A stretch of DNA of 46,089 nucleotides, from the NCBI GenBank assembly GCA_009774145.1, contig VSND01000030.1, positions 1 to 46,089 of the forward strand, read 5' to 3'. This stretch comes from Lachnospiraceae bacterium (GTDB lineage: Bacteria; Bacillota; Clostridia; Lachnospirales; Lachnospiraceae). This document shows, piece by piece, positions 41,032 to 46,089 of this stretch. The notes beneath the pieces are model-generated. The model was not told the DNA's origin. It was given only the letters and a program-made list of their open reading frames with translations, and did not search any database. Each line of letters opens with the position of its first letter. The stretch's first letter is position 1. A program made the translations under genes and the position numbers.

Positions 41032-41463
41032 ATGTTTCTGATCATTCTCATCGCATTTTTATACGGCTGTGCCACCGTCATTTCCAAGATGATCAACTAC
41101 CGCGCTGCCCAGGAGCTGGGCACCTGGAACGGCTCTCTTGTCAACTATGTGGTAGCCAGCATCCTGGCACTGATCCTGCTTATCTTTTCTCCATATCTTC
41201 GGACTGATCTGCAGGCATGTACCCGGGTTCCGGTCTGGCTGTATGCCGGAGGAACCTTCGGCGTCATCGCCTTTGTTCTCTCTATCATCACCCTGCGCCG
41301 GATGAAAGTTTTTCAGTCCACGATTCTGCTGCTGGCAGGCCAGCTTCTGGCAGGAATCCTGTTCGACGTAATCATATTTCAGAATGTTACCTGGATCCGA
41401 TTCGCCGGAATTCTTCTGGTATCCGCCGGGATCTTCTGGGATAAAAAAGTAACTGCCGCTTGA
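41032..41463 (+). CDS. DMT-family membrane protein, DUF606/YdcZ half-transporter 2
   Basis: 143 residues, about five helices, DUF606-like. Start MFLIILIAFLYGCATVISKM behind AAAGGAG; a longer frame has no support. It partners the half-transporter upstream; both have the same helix layout, with LLLAGQLLAGILFDVI here aligning to CLSVAGQLCMSAVIDHY there. Ten-helix DMT exporters likely arose from fusion of such halves. Substrate unknown. Confidence 0.85.
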   Translation: MFLIILIAFLYGCATVISKMINYRAAQELGTWNGSLVNYVVASILALILLIFSPYLRTDLQACTRVPVWLYAGGTFGVIAFVLSIITLRRMKVFQSTILLLAGQLLAGILFDVIIFQNVTWIRFAGILLVSAGIFWDKKVTAA

Positions 41464-41546
41464 TTTCTTCTCCTGTTTGTGCTAAATTCTTGTAGAATCG
41501 GGAAACCGTACAAAAGAAAAAACAAATACCAGGGAAGGCACAGATT

Positions 41547-42629
41547 ATGAATGAAAACAAATCCGCAGGCAGAATCGGGCAGTTTCTTGCCCGCAAAAAC
41601 ATCATTTTCTCAGGAAAACGCTACGGCATCGACGCTCTGGGAGCCATGGCACAGGGGCTTTTTGCTTCCCTGCTCATCGGTACCATCGTGTCCACGCTCG
41701 GGCAGCAGCTGGGCATGGAATTTCTGATTACCGTCGGAAACTATACCAAATCCACCTATGTGGTCGGCGCCGCCATGGCAATCTCCATCGGTTACGCGCT
41801 TCAGGCGCCGCAGCTTGTCTTATTTTCCCTGGTATCCGTAGGCGCTGCCGCCAACGAACTGGGCGCTGCCGGAGGCCCGCTGGCGGTCCTTATCATTACG
41901 GTTCTGGCGGCAGAATGCGGAAAAGCCGTCTCAAAAGAGACCCGCATCGATATTCTGGCAACTCCCCTTGTGACAATCCTCGTCGGCATCTTCTTCTCTC
42001 TCTGGTGGGCGCCAGCCATCGGAACTGCAGCAGGCCGCACCGGCGATCTGATCATGTGGGCAACCGAGCTGCAGCCCTTCTTCATGGGAATTCTGGTATC
42101 CGTTATCGTTGGAATTGCCCTGACGCTTCCCATCTCCAGCGCCGCCATCTGCGCTGCTCTGGGTCTTGTCGGTCTCGCCGGAGGAGCGGCGGTCGCCGGA
42201 TGCTGTGCCCAGATGGTGGGCTTCGCCGTCATGAGCTTCCGGGAAAACAAATGGGGCGGACTCATCTCACAGGGTCTCGGCACCAGCATGCTGCAGATGG
42301 GAAATATCGTAAAAAATCCACGTATCTGGATCCCGCCTACACTGGCATCCGCCATCACCGGACCAGTCGCCACCTGCATCTTCCATTTTCAGATGAACGG
42401 TCCTGCCATTTCCTCCGGTATGGGTACCTGCGGTCTGGTGGGACAGATCGGCGTCTATACCGGATGGCTGAACGACGTGACGGAGGGCACAAAGACTGCC
42501 GTCACTGTCATGGACTGGACTTCCATGATCCTTATCTGCTTCCTCCTTCCCGCGGTCCTCAGCGTTGTTTTCTGTGAGCTGTTAAAAAAGGCCGGATGGA
42601 TCAAAGAAGGAGATCTTACTTTATCCTGA
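41547..42629 (+). CDS. PTS IIC-like membrane protein (PfoR type)
   Basis: 360 residues with eight or more membrane helices. It belongs to the PTS_EIIC type 2 / PfoR-like group: SGKRYGIDALGAMAQGLFASL near the start, QAPQLVLFSLVSVGAAANELG, ILVSVIVGIALTLPISSAAIC and FHFQMNGPAISSGMGTCGLVG. Members often lack partner EIIA/EIIB genes, as here, so it may be a transporter or regulator rather than a true PTS component. AGGGAAGG precedes the ATG. It follows the DUF606 pair by 83 nt and may be co-transcribed. Confidence 0.85.
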   Translation: MNENKSAGRIGQFLARKNIIFSGKRYGIDALGAMAQGLFASLLIGTIVSTLGQQLGMEFLITVGNYTKSTYVVGAAMAISIGYALQAPQLVLFSLVSVGAAANELGAAGGPLAVLIITVLAAECGKAVSKETRIDILATPLVTILVGIFFSLWWAPAIGTAAGRTGDLIMWATELQPFFMGILVSVIVGIALTLPISSAAICAALGLVGLAGGAAVAGCCAQMVGFAVMSFRENKWGGLISQGLGTSMLQMGNIVKNPRIWIPPTLASAITGPVATCIFHFQMNGPAISSGMGTCGLVGQIGVYTGWLNDVTEGTKTAVTVMDWTSMILICFLLPAVLSVVFCELLKKAGWIKEGDLTLS

Positions 42630-42704
42630 GCACTGTCCGGCGGGCATCCGGCATCTGCCGCATGGAGTTTTGCACTGTCCGACAGAAGCATATCCCGCCA
42701 CCCC

Positions 42705-42741
42705 GCCGGCCGGTTCAGGACTTCCAGTACTGCCGGCCGGC
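42705..42741 (+). terminator. Terminator-like hairpin after the PTS IIC-like gene
   Basis: GCCGGCCGG (42705-42713) pairs perfectly over 9 bp with CCGGCCGGC (42733-42741), followed by TTCTTCTG. The stop of the convergent reductase gene lies in the loop. The T-run is weak. Confidence 0.5.
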
Positions 42742-43332
42742 TTCTTCTGCCTCCTTGACGGCACACGCCATCCGTTCTTCTTCCCTCTCCGGTTCAAAAT
42801 CCATTCCTTCCGCACAGATGCAGCGAAACTTCGGAATCCCGAACATTTCACACAGAGCTCTCAGATATCTTGCTCCCTGTTCCATGGGGCCATCCCCATA
42901 AAATCCGCCGCGGGCAGTGAAAAACAGCATGTCCTTTGCCCGGCACATACCGTATATTCCTTTTTCATTGCAGCCAAAGGTGATGCCGTCCAGAGAGATA
43001 TTTTCAATATACAGTTTGAGAACTGCCGGAATGCTTAAATCCCAGAAAGGCGCCGCCACCAGAATCCGGTCCGCCCGGGAAAACTGCCAGGCCAGGTCAA
43101 ACCGCGGATGACTCCGGTCATTTTCTTCCAGAAGCCTCTGCCGTTCTTCGAAAAACGCTCCGGTCAGCGGCTTCAGAGCCATCTGCGCCAGATCAAGCCG
43201 GGCCAGATCAAAGGGTTCCTGCGCCGACGCCTGCATGGCCTTCAGAAACGCCTCTGCCAGACGCCAGGTTCTGGACTCCCTGCCGCGGATGCAACCATTG
43301 ATCAGCAAAATTTTTGTCTTATTTTCATTCAT
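42715..43332 (-). CDS. Flavodoxin-fold NAD(P)H-dependent oxidoreductase
   Basis: 205 residues, flavodoxin_2-type (quinone reductase/azoreductase-like). The FMN phosphate loop is LLINGCIRGRESRTWRLAEA (about 9-28); VAAPFWDLSIPAVLKLYIEN (about 91-110) and FFTARGGFYGDGP are typical FMN and substrate segments. It probably reduces quinones or azo compounds with NAD(P)H in the cytoplasm. It stands alone, convergent with the PTS IIC-like gene and divergent from the PfkB kinase. Confidence 0.88.
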   Translation of the reverse strand: MNENKTKILLINGCIRGRESRTWRLAEAFLKAMQASAQEPFDLARLDLAQMALKPLTGAFFEERQRLLEENDRSHPRFDLAWQFSRADRILVAAPFWDLSIPAVLKLYIENISLDGITFGCNEKGIYGMCRAKDMLFFTARGGFYGDGPMEQGARYLRALCEMFGIPKFRCICAEGMDFEPEREEERMACAVKEAEEAGRQYWKS

Positions 43333-43487
43333 TTACTTTCCTCTTTTCCTTTCCTGTGATATGATGATACCTGATATTGAAACACTGCACTAAAATCTGA
43401 TAACCGGTATCCGGTCCATGTCTTCGGAAACACGGTCATTTTGCACCGCTTATACCGATATCCGTTTTATAAAGATACAGGAGGATT

Positions 43488-44390
43488 ATGAAAATGAAAC
43501 AGGTATTAGTCATCGGCTCCACCGTCACAGATGTGATCATCCATGTGGATCATCTTCCAAAAACCAGTGAAGATATCCATGTGATCGGACAGACCATGTC
43601 CTTAGGCGGCTGTGCCTACAATGTATCCGACATGATCCGGCATTTTCAGGTTCCTTATATTCTGTTCTCTCCCATCGGAAAGGGAACTTACGGACATTTT
43701 GTCCGGGAAGCCCTGTCCAGAAAGGGGGTGAAAAGCCCCATCCCGACACCCGAACAGGAGAATGGATGCTGTTACTGCTTCGTGGAAGCTTCCGGAGAGC
43801 GTACCTTCGTCTGCCATCGGGGTGCGGAATACCGTTTTCGTCCGGAATGGTTTGATCTGCTGGATACGGATGCCATTGACAGTGTCTACATCTGCGGACT
43901 GGAGATTGAAGAGAGCACCGGGACGCATATCGTCCGGTTCCTGGAAGAGCATCCGAAGCTTCAGGTATATTTTGCTCCGGGACCAAGAATCCAGGTCCTT
44001 TCTTCGGATATTCTGTCACGGATCTTTGCACTCTCTCCCATCCTGCATCTGAACGAAACGGAAGCACGGGAATACACCCGGAGGCAAACTGCAAAAGAGG
44101 CCGCCCAGATTCTGTATGCGAAGACCGGGAATGCCGTCATTATTACTCTGGGCGATCGGGGAGCCTGCTGTAAAACTGCGGAAAAAACCGCATATATCCC
44201 CGGCGTAAAGGCAAAGCAGACCGATACCATCGGTGCCGGAGACTCTCACATCGGCGCCGTTATCGCACGCCTGAAACAGGGAGCAACTATGGAAGAAGCG
44301 GTCGCTGACGCCAACCGGGTCGCAGCGGCAGTAGTCGGAACCAGCGGGGCACTGCTGTCAGATGAGGCGTTTTTAAGACTTGGTGTTTAG
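43488..44390 (+). CDS. PfkB-family carbohydrate kinase
   Basis: 300 residues, ribokinase-like fold. N-terminal signature VIGSTVTDVIIHVDHLPKTS and GGCAYNVSDMIRHF for sugar binding; C-terminal PfkB signature DTIGAGDSHIGAVIARLKQG with the catalytic Asp in GAGD. AGGAGG precedes the ATG at 43488. It is monocistronic and no neighbour reveals the sugar; the Cys-rich mid part (NGCCYCF, GACCKTAE) is unusual. Ribokinase, fructokinase and nucleoside kinase activities all remain possible. Confidence 0.9.
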   Translation: MKMKQVLVIGSTVTDVIIHVDHLPKTSEDIHVIGQTMSLGGCAYNVSDMIRHFQVPYILFSPIGKGTYGHFVREALSRKGVKSPIPTPEQENGCCYCFVEASGERTFVCHRGAEYRFRPEWFDLLDTDAIDSVYICGLEIEESTGTHIVRFLEEHPKLQVYFAPGPRIQVLSSDILSRIFALSPILHLNETEAREYTRRQTAKEAAQILYAKTGNAVIITLGDRGACCKTAEKTAYIPGVKAKQTDTIGAGDSHIGAVIARLKQGATMEEAVADANRVAAAVVGTSGALLSDEAFLRLGV

Positions 44391-44521
44391 TTCTTCCGTC
44401 TTCTCTTCAATCTTTTCATGCTTTAGTCCCCCTATTACAGATTACACCTGGATAGTGCTGCTTCATCCGCAACCACTGTCACATCTGAATGCCCATGCTG
44501 TATGCCTGTTTCGGAACTTCA

Positions 44522-44630
44522 TCAGCTGATGAAAAAACATAAGAATTTGTGCAGAAATCCAAGAATATCTGCACCTGCCTCTATTACTGCTTTAGCCTGC
44601 TCAAATGTAGAGGTAATAAATACATGGTCC
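44522..44630 (-). pseudogene. Fragment of a TIM-barrel enzyme (NanE- or KDPG-aldolase-like)
   Basis: The minus strand encodes DHVFITSTFEQAKAVIEAG followed by ADILGF and soon a stop. This strand-helix unit resembles the STxEEAxxAxxxGADxIG segment of NanE-type or KDPG aldolase-type barrels. It has no start and no further domain. It follows the ROK fragment on the same strand, as in a ManNAc or related sugar operon. The 130 bp between it and the PfkB gene also show short broken frames but nothing I can name. Confidence 0.35.
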
Positions 44631-44642
44631 AGAGGAGCTCCA

Positions 44643-44872
44643 TCAGGAATTTGCAACCAGAGCAGTTGTGCCGGCAATATCCTGAAAATGATATCCGTCT
44701 ACCCACATATATCCACTCTCCCCTGCACTTCGACTATATCCATGATATACATCGCCCTGAATAACCACAGCTCCACCAGTTCCTGTACCGATTGTCATCA
44801 TTAACATACTGTCATTTCCCTTTCCGGCACCATGATCATATTCACCGAGAGCTGCTGCATTCACATCATTTA
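44643..44872 (-). pseudogene. Truncated ROK-family sugar kinase
   Basis: About 76 residues of ROK core remain: NDVNAAALGEYDHG, MLMMTIGTGTGGAVVIQGDV, YHGYSRSAGESGYMWVDG, then a stop. The N-terminal phosphate loop and the C-terminal third are missing. It begins exactly at the stop codon of the EIIA gene, as if a deletion joined the two. Like the intact nan-operon kinase it lacks the zinc motif at the expected position, but its sequence differs, so it is not a recent duplicate. Confidence 0.7.
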
Positions 44873-45322
44873 ATCCTCGTCTTTCATCTGCTGGAGCAGT
44901 TGCAGAAACCGCTCTGGCGTTTCGCAGGACACAAGGCATTCTACATTTTCCTCATCCATCAGGATTCCTGCAAGTTCACTCATTAGTTCCAGATGGCTAT
45001 CAGCATCAATAGCAGCAAGCGTAATGATCAATTTCACAGGATCAAAGTTCTCATTTCCAAACGATACTCCAGGGTTCAAAGTCGTAAAAAAGACAGCAGG
45101 CTCATTTACACCGCATTCTGGTCTTGCATGTGCAAGAGCTACATGATTCCCCAGTACGATATACGGACCCATACGATGAACTGCATCGATCATAGCGTTG
45201 ATATAAGATTCTTTAATCTTATTTGCCTTCAGCAGAATCCTTGCCGATCTACGTATCGCATCCTCCCAGTCAGATGCCTGAACACCAACCTCAATATCTT
45301 TCACAGTCACATTTTCCAGCAT
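44870..45322 (-). CDS. PTS EIIA component, fructose/mannitol type
   Basis: 150 residues, EIIA_2 domain alone. The phosphorylatable histidine is H65 in GNHVALAHARPE, the same position as in the mannitol EIIA. Other family segments are the N-terminal ASDWEDAIRRSARILLKA and GPYIVLG. It receives phosphate from HPr and passes it to an EIIB not encoded here. GGAGAC precedes the ATG and it lies 14 nt after the HAD gene. Its 3' end abuts a kinase remnant, so its original partners were probably lost. Lone EIIA proteins may instead have regulatory roles. Confidence 0.88.
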   Translation of the reverse strand: MLENVTVKDIEVGVQASDWEDAIRRSARILLKANKIKESYINAMIDAVHRMGPYIVLGNHVALAHARPECGVNEPAVFFTTLNPGVSFGNENFDPVKLIITLAAIDADSHLELMSELAGILMDEENVECLVSCETPERFLQLLQQMKDED

Positions 45323-45336
45323 ATTATGTCTCCTTT

Positions 45337-45996
45337 CTAATCCTGGTTAAACTCCTGTATGATTTTATCCAGATCCACTTCTTCCAGTGAATCTGCTATT
45401 TTATAATATCCCTGAAATTTGTAATTCCTTGTAATCGGATTCGGAACAATCAAGCAGGGCATATTCGCTCGTCCAGCTGACAAAAGTCCATTCCCTGAGT
45501 CCTCAACCGCAAGACATTCTTCTGGTCTGCATTGCAGGAGCTCTGCGGCTTTCAGGAAAAGATCCGGAGCCGGTTTCACCTTTTCACAGATTTCAGCGGT
45601 AGAGAAAACATCGAACATGTCCAGCACCTGCAGACGTTTCAGGTGAAACTTCGGTTTTTGAAGAGTTGCAGAAGTGGCGATTGCCAGCTTTAAATGTCGC
45701 TCCTTTGCTTTACGAATAAATTCAATCACTCCTTTCATAGGCGGCAGTTCACGAGTCCGACGAATATATTCCTGTGCAGCACCCTGCTCAAAGCCACAGG
45801 TATCCACATATTCCCCTATATCCCTTTTCAGGAATTCGAACAATGATCTGTTATCAGCTCCCACACAGACCTGATAATCTTCCATTTGCAGATCATAGTT
45901 ATAATCACTTTTCAACCAATCCCGATATATATCATACCATTCTGATTCAGTATCAATGATCACGCCATCAAAGTCAAGCACAATTGCTTTTAGCAT
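45337..45996 (-). CDS. HAD-superfamily phosphatase/phosphoglucomutase-like protein
   Basis: 219 residues, HAD subfamily IA with a helical cap. Motif I DFDGVIIDTE (nucleophile D8, acid D10), motif II ATSAT, motif III Lys in EKVKPAPDLF, motif IV VEDSGNGLLSA. The cap (about 15-85) and length fit sugar phosphatases or beta-phosphoglucomutases; the sequence does not decide between them. It precedes the EIIA gene in the same transcript, suggesting action on a PTS-derived sugar phosphate. Its upstream side is the apparent IS element end. Confidence 0.88.
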   Translation of the reverse strand: MLKAIVLDFDGVIIDTESEWYDIYRDWLKSDYNYDLQMEDYQVCVGADNRSLFEFLKRDIGEYVDTCGFEQGAAQEYIRRTRELPPMKGVIEFIRKAKERHLKLAIATSATLQKPKFHLKRLQVLDMFDVFSTAEICEKVKPAPDLFLKAAELLQCRPEECLAVEDSGNGLLSAGRANMPCLIVPNPITRNYKFQGYYKIADSLEEVDLDKIIQEFNQD

Positions 45997-46019
45997 CTTT
46001 ATCTCCTCTTTTAATCAGC

Positions 46020-46089
46020 ACCACCGGCTTAGCCGGTGGTTTGTTGTCCGCCCTATAAGGGCTCGTTCCCGGCGCTGGAGTCTAAAGAC
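46020..46089. mobile_element. Probable end of an IS200/IS605-type element
   Basis: ACCACCGGC (46020-46028) and GCCGGTGGT (46032-46040) form a perfect 9-bp hairpin with a TTA loop, followed by GCCC TATAA GGGC (46050-46062) and the terminal-looking AGTCTAAAGAC at the window edge. Paired subterminal hairpins with a loop of this kind are typical of IS200/IS605 ends and the adjoining guide-RNA region of TnpB. No transposase is visible because the window ends. A plain terminator for a gene to the right is the alternative. Confidence 0.45.

Overview
The window reads as chromosome of a gut-type Firmicute of the class Clostridia, most likely Lachnospiraceae. The evidence is strong AGGAGG-type ribosome binding sites, densely packed operons of moderate GC, a SigI/RsgI pair, BMP-type nucleoside import, and Firmicute-style host-glycan catabolism. 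This assignment is an inference from gene content; no rRNA or tRNA gene is present to fix it.

Layout. 1-2.9 kb: an Ala-rich secreted protein cut by the window edge, an operon of a zinc-ribbon membrane protein, a DUF5685 protein and a J-domain protein, and a small membrane protein. 3-5.6 kb: branched-chain aminotransferase (ilvE) with a near-consensus promoter, and the two subunits of an iron-sulfur class I fumarase. 5.7-6.2 kb: an AT-richer orphan with a HEPN-like motif. 6.4-16.3 kb: a galacto-N-biose/lacto-N-biose locus with an ABC importer, N-acetylhexosamine 1-kinase, nucleotidyltransferase, GH112 phosphorylase, AraC regulator and a CBM9-like protein. 16.4-20.9 kb: an operon of an RsgI-like lipoprotein, a CotH-type kinase, SigI and RsgI, in which the lipoprotein and RsgI carry Tyr/Ser/Asp/Glu-rich tandem repeats. 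21-22.8 kb: a chemoreceptor behind a structured leader. 22.8-24.4 kb: a patchwork of gene fragments and one orphan small gene. 24.4-31.3 kb: a nucleoside importer with a divergent ADP-ribosylglycohydrolase-fold protein and purine nucleoside phosphorylase. 31.5-39.8 kb: an RpiR regulator and an eight-gene sialic acid operon (ABC importer, 2-hydroxyacid dehydrogenase, NanA, SGNH esterase, NanE, ROK kinase). 39.8-44.4 kb: an ogt remnant, paired DUF606 transporters, a PTS IIC-like protein, a flavodoxin-fold reductase and a PfkB kinase. 44.4-46.1 kb: remnants of a ROK kinase and of a barrel enzyme, a PTS EIIA, a HAD phosphatase, and what looks like the end of an IS200/IS605 element.

How the genes work together. 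Two loci (GNB/LNB and sialic acid) would feed sugars released from mucin or milk glycans into central metabolism, and a third salvages nucleosides. The GNB/LNB locus lacks galT, galE and any extracellular glycosidase, so these must lie elsewhere. The most unusual region is the SigI operon. A secreted kinase of the CotH family is encoded between a lipoprotein and a sigma/anti-sigma pair; the lipoprotein and the anti-sigma factor share an RsgI-type extracellular domain with a conserved Asn-Pro site and end in low-complexity repeats, so a surface phosphorylation or sensing system is a plausible hypothesis.
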